61,168 bases of DNA from Myxococcales bacterium. GTDB taxonomy: Bacteria; Myxococcota_A; UBA9042. Positions 52,014 to 61,048 of this stretch are shown one piece after another. The notes beneath the pieces were generated by a model that did no database searches, was not told the DNA's origin, and saw only the letters and a program-made list of their open reading frames with translations. Location of the stretch: positions 1 through 61,168 of the forward strand of contig SHZD01000007.1 of NCBI GenBank assembly GCA_009692465.1, written 5' to 3'. The position numbers were made by a program, and so were the translations under genes. The first letter of the stretch is position 1, and each line of letters starts with the position of its first letter.

Positions 52014-54086
52014 TTATGGATACAAGACAGGCACAGGATTCTTGTAAATCGTCCACATATCATGATGGTAGACAAGTTTGAGTTCGTGCAGAGGCAACTG
52101 CTTTTCGAATTCGCCAGCAGGCTCACCCGGTTCGGTGAACAGGCCGATGTAATCGTAGTAGCGCCCGTGGTGTTGCCAAGAAAATGAATCGTGCCAATTC
52201 CATTGTGGAGCAGGTAGTTGGGTCTTTTTGTTGACAATAAACGGCTTGCTGCTGGTATCGGCAAACGAATAAGGCACGTAGCCGCCGACCAAAACCGCAT
52301 AATACTCAGGAATATTGTTGAATAACGTAGCCTTGACAAACCGACTATCGAGCTTGCGCCGCAAAACCAGCACCTTTTTGTTTTTTGGAATAGCCCCCAA
52401 GGCCTGACGAATCGTGCCGAACTCAGTGCGCGCTAACATGAATTGACCGGTGGTCAGGATCGGCGCCAGCATGGCCGTGACCAGCAGCAAGATACCGCCA
52501 ATCGCCACCCGCCCACGCAACCCCGCGGGCGGCCGCAGCGGATCCAGCGGCAACGCACACGCGATCAGCACGCCGATGACTTCAACCAGCCGAAAATTGA
52601 CCCCCCACAGCCAAATCGGCTTGAGCAAATGGCGCGGCAACGCGAAGTAGGCCAAAGTGACCAACAGCAGGACCCATCCGACATAGGAGGTGCCGACCAC
52701 TGCGATCGGGCCCAAGCGGCGCCGGACCGGGTCCACCGGCGCGTCGATCGCCACCGCGCGCGCACAGGCGATCGCCCACAGGGCAATGCCGCCGATCCAC
52801 AACATCGCCAGCAGCTGACCGGGCTGGTACAGCAGGTTGTTCGGGGCGTTGAGCGGAGTCAGTCGGTCAAAAGTGCAATCCAGAAACTGGCGCAAATTAT
52901 CGACCGGGCCGAAATACTCGCCGGAGTACACTTGGGCCAGCCGCTCGCTCAAGGTGCCGGTCGGCTTGCCATACACGTCTGAAGTCACGGCACCTTCGGC
53001 AAATACGAAATACGACAAGAACCACGGCAGCAAGATGCCCACGCTGGGCAGACCGAGCAGCCCATCGCGCAACGGCCACCACACCGCCCGCTGCCAACCG
53101 TGGCGCAAGCCAAACACCAGCGCCAGGGTCGGCAACAGCGCCAAGGCCACGGACCACAACAGGTAGTGGGTGATGGCCATGCTGCACAACAAACCGGCAA
53201 TCAGCAAGGCGCGCAGGCGAGTCGGCTGCTGCACAAAGCGCAAGTGCGCCGCCAATAACCACAAGAAAAGTGGAATCGACATCAGGAAATTGAAGAATCC
53301 CATGATGAAATCGGCGTTGAGCATCCATGGCACGACGGCGAACACCAGCCAGCGACTGTGCCGGGCAGCCCGAATCAGCGACAGGGCGGATACGGGCAAG
53401 GCCACCAGACACAGCGACAAGATAATTTTGTTGGCAATTTCGATAGACCACAGATGGTTAGCCCAACTGACGATCTGGTAGTAGCTCAAATACGGCACGA
53501 CGGCGTTGACGGCGATGTAGTGGCGCTGCAAGAGCGGGCTGGTTTTCCATTCATGTAGTATTTTAATGAGTTGTAGATGGGAGCCCGCATCGACAACCGT
53601 CAGCAAGTCGGTGGCCCACACCGGCCACAATGCAAATAGGGTCAGCACCACCATCAGCAGCCAAAACGTAACACTGCCAAGCAGTGGCGGCTTGGCCTTT
53701 GCATCCATCGTCTGCGCCACATTTGGCGGTGGAATTGAAGGCGCGGAACTGCCTGAAGTAACAGGATCTGGCGCGGGGTGGACCGACTCTGATTCCACTT
53801 GCGCCGCCGCCAATGCTGCCGGCGCCAGTGGTGCGTCGATGGGGACGGTCGCGTCAGGATCGGTTGGTGCCACGTAGGGCGAATCGGCATCGTCACCGAC
53901 ACTTGGATCGGCGGCAATTGGCGTTTCGTCGCTGGCCTGCTCGGGGTCGAATTGGGCAGCGGCCGCAACGGGCTGGGCAATGTCCGCGCAAAGTGCAACT
54001 GCATCCAGCGGTTGCGGCAGACAGTCGCCGTCGGCATCGCGGGCGCGATCGGTAGCAGTTGGCGTTTCGTCCCCAGATTCGGGCAT
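52014..54086 (-). CDS. Large polytopic membrane protein (GT-C-like)
   Basis: 690 residues from ATG 54086; the frame opens at 54191. A disordered acidic N-terminus of about 130 residues (rich in D, A, P) precedes about 11 membrane helices from about residue 136. The first periplasmic loop begins LLTVVDAGSHLQLIKILHEW, and the region after it has VPYLSYYQIVSWANHLW, so a polyprenyl-phosphate-sugar-using GT-C glycosyltransferase is possible (Asp in the first loop). The C-terminal soluble part has LRRKLDSRFVKATLFNNIPEYYAVLVGGYVP. Family uncertain. It stands apart, divergent from the Cys-rich lipoprotein gene with about 190 bp between starts. Confidence 0.7.
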   Translation of the reverse strand: MPESGDETPTATDRARDADGDCLPQPLDAVALCADIAQPVAAAAQFDPEQASDETPIAADPSVGDDADSPYVAPTDPDATVPIDAPLAPAALAAAQVESESVHPAPDPVTSGSSAPSIPPPNVAQTMDAKAKPPLLGSVTFWLLMVVLTLFALWPVWATDLLTVVDAGSHLQLIKILHEWKTSPLLQRHYIAVNAVVPYLSYYQIVSWANHLWSIEIANKIILSLCLVALPVSALSLIRAARHSRWLVFAVVPWMLNADFIMGFFNFLMSIPLFLWLLAAHLRFVQQPTRLRALLIAGLLCSMAITHYLLWSVALALLPTLALVFGLRHGWQRAVWWPLRDGLLGLPSVGILLPWFLSYFVFAEGAVTSDVYGKPTGTLSERLAQVYSGEYFGPVDNLRQFLDCTFDRLTPLNAPNNLLYQPGQLLAMLWIGGIALWAIACARAVAIDAPVDPVRRRLGPIAVVGTSYVGWVLLLVTLAYFALPRHLLKPIWLWGVNFRLVEVIGVLIACALPLDPLRPPAGLRGRVAIGGILLLVTAMLAPILTTGQFMLARTEFGTIRQALGAIPKNKKVLVLRRKLDSRFVKATLFNNIPEYYAVLVGGYVPYSFADTSSKPFIVNKKTQLPAPQWNWHDSFSWQHHGRYYDYIGLFTEPGEPAGEFEKQLPLHELKLVYHHDMWTIYKNPVPVLYP

Positions 54087-54275
54087 GGTCGCGGCGTCGA
54101 CTCGGGGTGAGGGCAAATAGGCTGGGCAATCCCCGTGCCACCGGTGGTGAGCCGAGGCGCGGCAGTCTAACCTTGACCACAGGTTTGGCAAAGCCTGTGC
54201 TTGACAGCCACGAATAATGGCTTATTTTGCGGCGCCCTTTTTTGCCGGTCCACTGTGACGTTTAGGAGATTCCCT

Positions 54276-55466
54276 GTGACCACGAACGCCCCACTCTCGA
54301 TCCTTTTCGCCGCAAGTGCTGCCCTGTGTGCCTGCGTTGTAGCCACCGGTTGCGAAGATCCCAAGGCAACGACGACGGCGGCAGCGGATAGCGCAGACGT
54401 CGCCCCAACCGACGCAGCCAAGGACACCAGTGCAGACACCGCGACGACCGGTGCTGATGCGGCAACGCCTCAAGATTTGGCCCAAGCGCCTGAAGTTGAT
54501 ATGGGCTTGGAATGCAAGGAAATTCAGCCCTGTCTGGCCAAATGTTTAGCGGACAAGGATTTTGGCGCCTGTTGGACAACCTGTGGTAAAGACGGGACTA
54601 GCGCCACCAAGACCAAGGTCGGCACCATTGGCACCTGCGCGCAAAAATACTGTTACGGCAAAGCGCCCGGCAGCGCCCGTTTCGGTTGCCTCGCCAGCAA
54701 ATGCTTTGAATCATTGGCGGCGTGTGGCGAATGGTCAGGTAGCGGATCCTGTTCACAATCAGCGGGTTGTGTGGCGCGCTGTACGTTTGGCGATGATGCG
54801 TGCCGGCTCGCTTGTTTGCCCAAGGTCAGCAGCGCTGAGGTCGGCAAATTCGGGGCACTGACCACGTGTGGCGCCGAAAAATGCTATTCGCTAGCGACAT
54901 CGGACGAGGTCGCCGCCTGCATCGTGACTCAATGTGGCACTGAATTGGGTGCTTGCAAAGGTGAAGGCTGGAATTGCACTCAATTGGCCACCTGCCACGC
55001 CAAATGTCCACCACCCACGGGTGATAAGCCCAATTCATGCCAGCAAATTTGCACCATTTTCGCGGTCGCCGACGCCGTGGACAAAGAAAAGGCGCTGGTC
55101 GACTGCAAATCCCAGTGCAATGGCGTGCTCGACAAAACAAAGTGCATCGCCGACACCTGCAAAGACAAGCGCGTCGCCTGTTTTGTCGACGACGGGACCG
55201 AAAACTGCAACATGATCTTCAAGTGCATCAATGAGTCGTGCAAAGGCATTGGTGGCGACGCCGGTTGCATCGCCAAGTGTGTCAACAAGGGCAACGCGCA
55301 GGCCAAAGAGGGCTGGGTATACTACGAAGGCTGCATGACGCTGACGCTGGAATCGGATCAGGCCAAGCTAGCCAAATGCAGCTTTCCGTACAACCTGTCG
55401 ACCTGCATCAACAGCATCAACGGATTTTGCTCTGGCCAACACGACGGCTGCTTTAAGCCTCAATAG
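54276..55466 (+). CDS. Cys-rich lipoprotein
   Basis: 396 residues from GTG 54276, which has AGGAG upstream. Signal PLSILFAASAALCACVVATGC-EDP. A low-complexity Thr/Ala/Asp stretch (30-80) is followed by a region to the end with about 40 Cys in repeated patterns such as C-x3-C-x-AKC and GxCxxxC. It resembles disulfide-rich Myxococcota surface proteins, possibly a tethered adhesion or scaffold protein. No enzyme motif seen. The frame is open upstream to 54201, but the SD picks GTG 54276. Confidence 0.75.
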   Translation: MTTNAPLSILFAASAALCACVVATGCEDPKATTTAAADSADVAPTDAAKDTSADTATTGADAATPQDLAQAPEVDMGLECKEIQPCLAKCLADKDFGACWTTCGKDGTSATKTKVGTIGTCAQKYCYGKAPGSARFGCLASKCFESLAACGEWSGSGSCSQSAGCVARCTFGDDACRLACLPKVSSAEVGKFGALTTCGAEKCYSLATSDEVAACIVTQCGTELGACKGEGWNCTQLATCHAKCPPPTGDKPNSCQQICTIFAVADAVDKEKALVDCKSQCNGVLDKTKCIADTCKDKRVACFVDDGTENCNMIFKCINESCKGIGGDAGCIAKCVNKGNAQAKEGWVYYEGCMTLTLESDQAKLAKCSFPYNLSTCINSINGFCSGQHDGCFKPQ

Positions 55467-55498
55467 GCGCAAGTAGAGCGCAGCGAACGATCCGGCCG

Positions 55499-56734
55499 TT
55501 GCGCGTTGAACAATCTGAATTGAAAGACTTACTTCCCATCGCCGACGCGCTAGCCATGGTCATTCGCCATGCGCCGCGCTTGCCGGTGGTGTCGATGGCG
55601 CTGAGCGCTGCTGGCGGCCGTACTTTGGCCTGTAGGTTGGTCGCTGATCGCGATCAGCCGCCGTTTGATCGGTCGGCGATGGACGGGATCGCGACCCGTG
55701 CAGCGGACACCCATCCGGGCGCCTTGCTGCGGATCAGTGGGGTTGCTGCCGCCGGAGTGCCTTTTATGGGCACGATGCCGGTCGGGGCGTGCGTGCGCAT
55801 TTTCACCGGTGCGGTGGTTCCTAGCGATGCGGACACCGTGGTGCCCGTTGAGCGCATCAGCGTCGACAACGAAGTGGCGAGCCTGAGTGCCAGCGCGCCG
55901 GTTGGGCAGCATATCGCGCGGCAAGGCTGCGAGACCCGCGAAGGGGCGGCGATTGTCGAAGCGGGCGAACTGCTCACCGCGACCCGTTTGGCGGTGGCGG
56001 CGGCCTTTGGTCACGCCCAGATTCAAGTCTCCCGGGCGCCGCGGGTAGCGATAGTGCCGACCGGCGACGAATTGGTCGATGTCTCCGCGACACCTGGCCC
56101 GGGGCAGATCCGCGATAGCAACCGCTACGCCTTGGCCCAGATTTTCCGCCAGGGCGGCGCCGAGGTGGTGGACATGCCAACGGCAGCAGACGAGGCGACA
56201 GCGCTGCACGCCTCGCTATGTTCGGCTCTGCGAGCGGCTGATGTGGTCGTCACTTGCGGCGGAGTGTCGGCGGGCGATCTCGATTTGGTCGCCCCAGCGC
56301 TGTCCGAATTGGGTGCGAACATTCTTTTTCACAAGATCGCCATTAAGCCCGGAAAACCTTTGCTATTTGCGACTTTAGGCGAAAAAATCGTGCTAGGACT
56401 ACCCGGCAATCCGGTCAGCGCCGCGGTGTGCGCCCTGTTGTTTGGCTTGCCACTCTTGGCGGCTATGCAAGGGCGCGGCAGCCCAAGTTGGCAAATCGTG
56501 CGCTTGCCGCTGGCTCAAGGGTTGCCTGCAGTGGGTGCCCGCGATGAAATCGTGCCGCTTTTCGTCACCAGCTTGGCCGGTCGGATGGCAGTGAGTCCGA
56601 TCGCTACCGTTGGGTCCGCGGATATTTTTGCCTTTAGTCGCGCGCAATTGCTTGGCATGCGCCCAGCCGGCCAAGCGCCGCTGGCAGCGGGCGACGCGCT
56701 CGATGTGTTCCTGTGGCCGACCCTGCATCCGTGA
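55499..56734 (+). CDS. moeA: Molybdopterin molybdenumtransferase
   Basis: 411 residues from TTG 55499, the only plausible start near the family N-terminus. MoeA inserts molybdenum into adenylated molybdopterin (cytosol). Domain order is complete: ISDAL-type ADALAMVIRHAP, DRSAMDGIATRAAD (motif FDNSAMDGY), GRIFTGAVVPSDADTVVPVE, ARQGCETREGAAIVEAGELL, VAIVPTGDELVD, TCGGVSAGDLD (sugar-P/MPT site), LFHKIAIKPGKPLLFA and LGLPGNPVSAAV. No other mo genes are seen here. It follows the Cys-rich lipoprotein gene by 32 bp. Confidence 0.92.
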   Translation: MRVEQSELKDLLPIADALAMVIRHAPRLPVVSMALSAAGGRTLACRLVADRDQPPFDRSAMDGIATRAADTHPGALLRISGVAAAGVPFMGTMPVGACVRIFTGAVVPSDADTVVPVERISVDNEVASLSASAPVGQHIARQGCETREGAAIVEAGELLTATRLAVAAAFGHAQIQVSRAPRVAIVPTGDELVDVSATPGPGQIRDSNRYALAQIFRQGGAEVVDMPTAADEATALHASLCSALRAADVVVTCGGVSAGDLDLVAPALSELGANILFHKIAIKPGKPLLFATLGEKIVLGLPGNPVSAAVCALLFGLPLLAAMQGRGSPSWQIVRLPLAQGLPAVGARDEIVPLFVTSLAGRMAVSPIATVGSADIFAFSRAQLLGMRPAGQAPLAAGDALDVFLWPTLHP

Positions 56735-56804
56735 CGGAGCGCGTCTGACGATCGTAAGCGTCAAGATGCGGCGCCGTGGAAGGCGACACCGTGCTTGGCT
56801 ACAC

Positions 56805-57050
56805 TCAATAGCGAGATTTAGCTAAGACATCTTGGACTTCCACCAAGTTTGAGTAGGCGCTGTCGCGAAAAATCACCTCGTCGCCACGCCCAAATCCTGC
56901 CGCTTTCAACGAAGTGGTAACCTGCGTTGCTGCACTGGCCGCGCTGGGCTCGTCCTTGCAGATTGCAGAACCCTGCGCTTCGCCGGCTTTCCACACGAAG
57001 GCGACAAACTTGCCAAATTGCTGTTTAATATCACACTTATAGATCGCCAT
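56805..57050 (-). CDS. Small hypothetical protein
   Basis: 81 residues from ATG 57050, with GGGGA upstream at a plausible distance; the frame opens at 57083. The sequence MAIYKCDIKQQFGKFVAFVWKAGEAQGSAICKDEPS... AGFGRGDEVIFRDSAYSNLVEVQDV contains two Cys and a KAAGFGRGDEVIF end. It looks like a compact alpha+beta domain, but I do not recognise a family. It converges with moeA. Confidence 0.5.
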   Translation of the reverse strand: MAIYKCDIKQQFGKFVAFVWKAGEAQGSAICKDEPSAASAATQVTTSLKAAGFGRGDEVIFRDSAYSNLVEVQDVLAKSRY

Positions 57051-57442
57051 TTTCGAAATCCCCACTTGAGGCCGATACCCCATCTTTGGCGCTGCAGGAT
57101 CGCTGGCACTGCAGCACCCTGTCGCGGTCAGCCGAACCTACCATGGAGTGCGGCCAGACTCCACTTGGCGCTGTGCCGACCGCCGCGGGTCCGATGCGGA
57201 AAAAGCGCCCAATCGTTGACACTTTTGTGCGATGGGCGCTATCCTATTCGGCCCTCGCTGGACCCGTTCGGATTCGGCAGCAGACTTGCGAGTTGGTCTC
57301 GTTGGTCGGATAATTGTCAGCATTTTCGGGGGATTCGTGATCAGGGCGGCAATTCGGAGGGTAATCTCCAGTGCCAGCAATGACCTTCAGTTTCCCTAGC
57401 CGTCCCAGCCATCCCCTTCCGCTGGACCAGGAGATATTCAAG
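57051..57442. other. Divergent spacer, nothing coding recognised
   Basis: 390 bp between the small hypothetical gene and the lipoprotein gene. Overlapping short frames have no recognisable product. No member of the A-G repeat families is present, which makes it unusual among the long spacers here. Both promoters must lie here. Confidence 0.45.
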
Positions 57443-58600
57443 ATGAAGCGTGCTCTTTCAGTGACTTTGACCTCAGTGACCTTGTGCATTGCGCTGGCCA
57501 TGGGCGGCTGTGCAGCCGAAACGGGCGGCGGCGCCGGAACGGCAGCCGCTACCGATGCCTCCGCCAGTGACGTCGCAGCCGACGTCGCCAAAACGGACAC
57601 TGCAGGTGGTGTTGGCGCAGGCGACACAGTGGCCGACACTGGCGCTGGCGCGGTCGACACAGCAGCCGAAGTTGCCGCACCGCCGTGTGGCGGCCCGTGC
57701 AAAGCCGACGAAACTTGTGATGCGGCTACCAACAAGTGCGTTGCCAAGCCCAAAATGGGTTGCGACCCCGCGTGCAAGGGTGGCGAGTTCTGCGACTTGG
57801 CCGACAAGAAGTGCAAAGCGATGACCTGCAAGTTCCCGGCAAAATGGGGTCCGGATGTGCAAAAAATCTCGGCCCTGTCGTTGGCACCCGCAGCCGAAGG
57901 CTGCGATCTCGATGGCGACGGCAAGGTCAACAACGCGTTGACCAAAGCTCTGGCGACGTTCCAAAAGCAGGCCAACGACGGCCTGGACAAGGGCGTCAAG
58001 GACGGCTCTCTGGTTATCGCTATGGAAACCGCCGGATTCAAGTCCGACGGCACCGAATTCACCACCAACATCTTGGTGGGCGACGTCGATGCGGCGAACA
58101 AGACTTGTGACGTCGTCAATGATACTGCCAACTGCAAGTACACCGCCAGCATCAATAGCTACGATTTCAAGGCGGCCACCCCGGCCTGCCCGCCGGTGGT
58201 TTCGTTCCCCAACTTCAAGATCGACAAAGGCGCGATGACTGCGGGCGGACCCAAGCAAGTATTCGCGTTCTCGCTGCCGATCACCGACATCATTCTGACC
58301 CTCAAGATCAGCCAGGCCAAGCTGCAAGGCGAAGTCGCGGGCACCACCAAGTGGGAGGGCACCAAGAAGGGCCTGATCTGCGGCGCCGTGGTCAAGAAGG
58401 ACATTGAGGCCGCGATCGACGCGGTGCCGGACGAGCAACTGGCCAAGTTGATGGACAAGGCCACGCTCAAGGGCCTTCTGGCCGCCATGCTGGTGCCGGA
58501 CATCGACGTCGACGGCGATGGCACTAAGGAAGCAGTGTCTGTGGCGATCAAGTTCGAAACAGTCGCGGGTCAGATCACCGGAATGACCCCGCCCAAGTAG
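57443..58600 (+). CDS. Lipoprotein with Cys-rich linker and beta domain
   Basis: 385 residues from ATG 57443, preceded by GGAG at 9 bases. Signal RALSVTLTSVTLCIALAMGGC-AAE. A Thr/Ala/Asp-rich stretch (25-75) leads to a Cys-rich block (CGGPCKADETCDAATNKCVAKPKMGCDPACKGGEFCDLADKKC). The rest (about 130-385) is beta-rich, with a DLDGDGKVNNAL Ca-binding-type loop and DIDVDGDGTKEAVSVAIKFE near the end. Similar in style to the other Cys-rich lipoproteins. Function unknown. Confidence 0.75.
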   Translation: MKRALSVTLTSVTLCIALAMGGCAAETGGGAGTAAATDASASDVAADVAKTDTAGGVGAGDTVADTGAGAVDTAAEVAAPPCGGPCKADETCDAATNKCVAKPKMGCDPACKGGEFCDLADKKCKAMTCKFPAKWGPDVQKISALSLAPAAEGCDLDGDGKVNNALTKALATFQKQANDGLDKGVKDGSLVIAMETAGFKSDGTEFTTNILVGDVDAANKTCDVVNDTANCKYTASINSYDFKAATPACPPVVSFPNFKIDKGAMTAGGPKQVFAFSLPITDIILTLKISQAKLQGEVAGTTKWEGTKKGLICGAVVKKDIEAAIDAVPDEQLAKLMDKATLKGLLAAMLVPDIDVDGDGTKEAVSVAIKFETVAGQITGMTPPK

Positions 58601-58755
58601 ACCCAAGCAGCCTCAAGGCCGCTGAGTTCGTCGCTCGCGCGGCGGTTGTTCGCCCAGCATCCTTAGCGGATCTGGACGAGTAGCCGCCGCGCAGCGGTTT
58701 TTGCGCCTGTCAGGCTCACACTGCGTCGAAAGCGGCGAAACGCGGGACCCCCAGA

Positions 58756-58922
58756 TTCACCACCGAAATTCTCTGCGGCCACCGATTTGGGATGCCAGTG
58801 CTCGGTCGCTCGCTGGCGCTCGACAGGGCGCAAGGAGTTGAACGATTGAGCGCTACTTGGGTACGGCGTTTGAGAGCAGCGACGCAGCACCGCAGAGAAG
58901 CGCCCAAAGCGGTGGATCGCGG
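58756..58922 (+). repeat. G-family dispersed repeat, copy 7
   Basis: Full-length copy of the second-variant type, with TTCACCACCGAAATTCTCTG at the start, ttgaacgattgagcgctacttgggtacgg in the middle as in copy 4, and 3' end GCGCCCAAAGCGGTGGATCGCGG. Confidence 0.83.
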
Positions 58923-59120
58923 GACCGCACAGACGTTGACAGCGCTGACATTGGGCCCTAGACTGCGCGCCCCGCTGATGGCGTTTGCGCCATCAGCAGT
59001 CGAGACTCCCGCGCGGAGCGACGCTGGTGCGGGCCGATGGCAGCAATTCAGGCGTCCGCTAGATTTTCCGGCGCAATCGGAATTTTTGGCCGGGTAAAGG
59101 CTCGGGCGCACTCGGAAATA

Positions 59121-59358
59121 GGGCGCTATCAGGAATCGGGCGCTATCAGGAATCGAGCGCTATCAGGAATCGAGCGCTATCAGGAATCGAGCGCTATCAG
59201 GAATCGGGCGCTGTCAGGAATCGGGCGCTGTCAGGAATCGAGCGCTATCAGGAATCGGGCGCTGTCAGGAATCGGGCGCTGTCAGGAATCGGGCGCTGTC
59301 AGGAATCGGGCGCTGTCAGGAATCGGGCGCTGTCAGGAATCGGGCGCTGTCAGGAATC
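59121..59358 (+). repeat. 17-bp tandem array GGGCGCTRTCAGGAATC ending at tRNA-Val
   Basis: Fourteen contiguous 17-mers, of form G[GA]GCGCT[GA]TCAGGAATC. The two variable sites are linked in most units: GAGCGCTATC (units 3-5 and 8) or GGGCGCTGTC (units 6, 7 and 9-14); only the first two units combine G with A. The array ends exactly at the 5' end of tRNA-Val, whose first five bases (GGGCG) equal the start of the next unit. It may shape transcription of the tRNA genes. Confidence 0.95.
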
Positions 59359-59430
59359 GGGCGGATAGCTCAGCGGTAGAGCGGCGCCTTTACACGGCGT
59401 TGGTCGTAGGTTCAATCCCTACTTCGCCCA
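59359..59430 (+). tRNA. tRNA-Val (anticodon TAC)
   Basis: Cloverleaf by eye: acceptor GGGCGGA / TTCGCCC, D-arm GCTC/GAGC, anticodon stem GCGCC / GGCGT with loop TTTACAC (anticodon TAC, valine), T-arm GTAGG-TTCAATC-CCTAC and discriminator A. The 3' CCA is not encoded (CCG follows). Confidence 0.95.
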
Positions 59431-59454
59431 CCGCATTTCTATAGATTCATTCAC

Positions 59455-59528
59455 GGAGTGGTAGTTCAGTTGGTTAGAACGCTGGCCTGTCAAGCCAGAG
59501 GTCGCGGGTTCAAGTCCCGTCCGCTCCG
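59455..59528 (+). tRNA. tRNA-Asp (anticodon GTC)
   Basis: Acceptor GGAGTGG / CCGCTCC, D-arm GTTC/GAAC, anticodon stem CTGGC/GCCAG with loop CTGTCAA (anticodon GTC, aspartate), T-arm GCGGG-TTCAAGT-CCCGT, discriminator G. 24 bp after tRNA-Val, so co-transcribed. The adjacent integrase remnant on the other strand reads into it. Confidence 0.95.
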
Positions 59529-59807
59529 CCCCCATTTTACTAGCGATCGCGCAGGCTTACCAGCGCCTCGGTTGAGTCGGTTTTGGTTGTTTGTGGTTCC
59601 GTCCACAAACCGACCACAAACCGACCACAAACCGACCACAAGCGGCGTCGCGGCCGCGTCGACGGGCTGCGCCTGATCGAAAAAGTGCAGGCGGTCGATC
59701 TGGTCGCGCAAGTAGTTGGGCGCCAAGTGCGCGTAGACCTGCATCGTCAGCTTGGGATCGGTGTGGCGCAGGATGCGCGACACCGCCGGCATGTCCGCGC
59801 CGCCCAT
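59490..59807 (-). pseudogene. C-terminal fragment of a tyrosine recombinase (integrase)
   Basis: The frame encodes GADMPAVSRILRHTDPKLTMQVYAHLAP, the last catalytic segment of a tyrosine recombinase (the His/Trp-region then the nucleophile Tyr in VYAHL). Upstream in the same frame, TASLLVM continues the family pattern, but the preceding RHT-type motif is altered to RPT and no start is found, so the gene is truncated. Its tail reads antisense through tRNA-Asp (SGRDLNPRPLA), the usual picture of an integrase inserted beside a tRNA. It also crosses a small 11-bp repeat block. Probably inactive. Confidence 0.7.
59604..59642 (+). repeat. Short 11-bp tandem repeat ACAAACCGACC
   Basis: Three copies of an ACAAACCGACC-type unit plus part of a fourth lie within the recombinase remnant. 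They are flanked on the left by TTTGTGGTTCC, which is partly complementary. It probably reflects decay or slippage within the fragment. Confidence 0.6.
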
Positions 59808-59957
59808 GACTAGCAGGCTTGCCGTTGGCCGGGCCAGACAGCGACTTTTGACGTCGACACCGAGCCGGACGCGATGCAGCGGCGTGTGCTCGCTTTGGTC
59901 GGGGGGTTCGTGGTGTAGAACGAACGTGATCCGGAGATCTGGCGCAAGTCGCTGGAA

Positions 59958-60386
59958 ATGCCGATAAATTCGTGTTGGATCGGCAGAAAGATCAGGCGAA
60001 TAGATGGGCTGGAAGGCCGCGGTCAGGTCATCGCCGCGACCAACTTGCCCAACGCGCTCGACCCGGCTCTGAGCTGGCCGCCGCGCTTGCCGAAGCCCAG
60101 TCGAGTTCCACTATTCGCTCAGCTGGGGGGTTTGGGCGGCCTCGAGCCTAACGGCGGCGACGACCGATGGTGTAAAATGGCAATAGTCTTGCCAAACATC
60201 CAGCCAACCAAGCTGCTTGGGCTCTTGAGCGCGATTTGCGCGATCCCCGATTTCGCAAGCCAGATCGCGCTCGGTCTTGCGTACGGCGATTGTGTGCCCA
60301 AGTGGATCAGTTTAGCAGCGGTGCGCACTGGGCCGCGAGCGGTCGAGAATTTGCGGCAATTGTTCACGCTTGCTCAAGCCTTGTGA
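59958..60386 (+). pseudogene. Fragment of a CDC48-like AAA ATPase
   Basis: The frame includes RIDGLEGRGQVIAATNLPNALDPAL, matching the Walker B/sensor region of CDC48/VCP-type AAA ATPases (normally followed by a arginine finger with RPGR). The frame then loses similarity and has no P-loop; a start ATG at 59958 is arbitrary. Most likely a truncated remnant within the region next to the tRNAs; plus-strand only. Confidence 0.55.
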
Positions 60387-60928
60387 AAACACCCATGGAT
60401 AGCCGGATGGGCATCCACGGCTGCGTGCAGCGCGACGAGCTTGGGAAACGCGTCAAAGCCCGCGGCGGGGATATGGTCAAAAGTGCCGGTCAACATCGAG
60501 CGCATGATGACGTAAAGCTTGATGTCCGCGACGTTTAGCGCCGGGCCCGCCAAGAACAGTCCAGCGATCTGAGCGGACACGGTCGCCGCCCATTGGTTGA
60601 GCCAGCCGGCGGCAAACGCCTCGCGGGCAGCCTTCTTCTCATCGGGCGTCTGGCCTTTGCCATCGGGCAGCTTGGCCCGCAGGTCTTCGACCGACTGCAT
60701 CAGCGCTTCGTGCTCGGCCGCCTGCCACGAGTCGGTCGGGTGCAAGCCGTGGCCACGGCCAATGTAACCCAAAATGGCGTTGCTTTGCGCGATCCTGCGG
60801 TTGCCATCCGTGAGGACCGGCAAGGCGCCAAAGGGCACGCTGGGCTTGAGTTCCAGCCACTGGTCGCGGTTGAGGCGAATGTCCTCGTAGGCCACGCCAG
60901 CAGCGGTCAGCGCCAAGCGGCATTCCAA
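60374..60928 (-). CDS. Glutathione S-transferase-like protein (start uncertain)
   Basis: At least 184 residues. The N-terminal thioredoxin-like part has CRLALTAAGVAYEDIRL, FGALPVLTDGNRRIAQSNAILGYIG (cis-Pro and Gln-Ser for glutathione), and an alpha-helical C-terminal domain. Length from TTG 60928 is shorter than full GSTs because the first strand is missing. The same frame continues upstream with ITISLPYFDFEGSRGLE, a normal GST start with the Tyr of YFDF, but only CTG (60961), ATT (60967) or ATA (60973) precede it. So the gene either uses an unusual start or has lost it. The next AAA remnant converges with its 3' end. Confidence 0.72.
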   Translation of the reverse strand: MECRLALTAAGVAYEDIRLNRDQWLELKPSVPFGALPVLTDGNRRIAQSNAILGYIGRGHGLHPTDSWQAAEHEALMQSVEDLRAKLPDGKGQTPDEKKAAREAFAAGWLNQWAATVSAQIAGLFLAGPALNVADIKLYVIMRSMLTGTFDHIPAAGFDAFPKLVALHAAVDAHPAIHGCFHKA

Positions 60929-61048
60929 ACCGCGGGAGCCCTCAAAGTCGAAGTAGGGCAGCGAAATCGTTATAGTTGCTCGCGTGTTGTCCGCCGACGG
61001 GCCTGCCGAGCTTTACCTAAGGCCGGCCGCCTGCCGGCTTGCCGTCGC

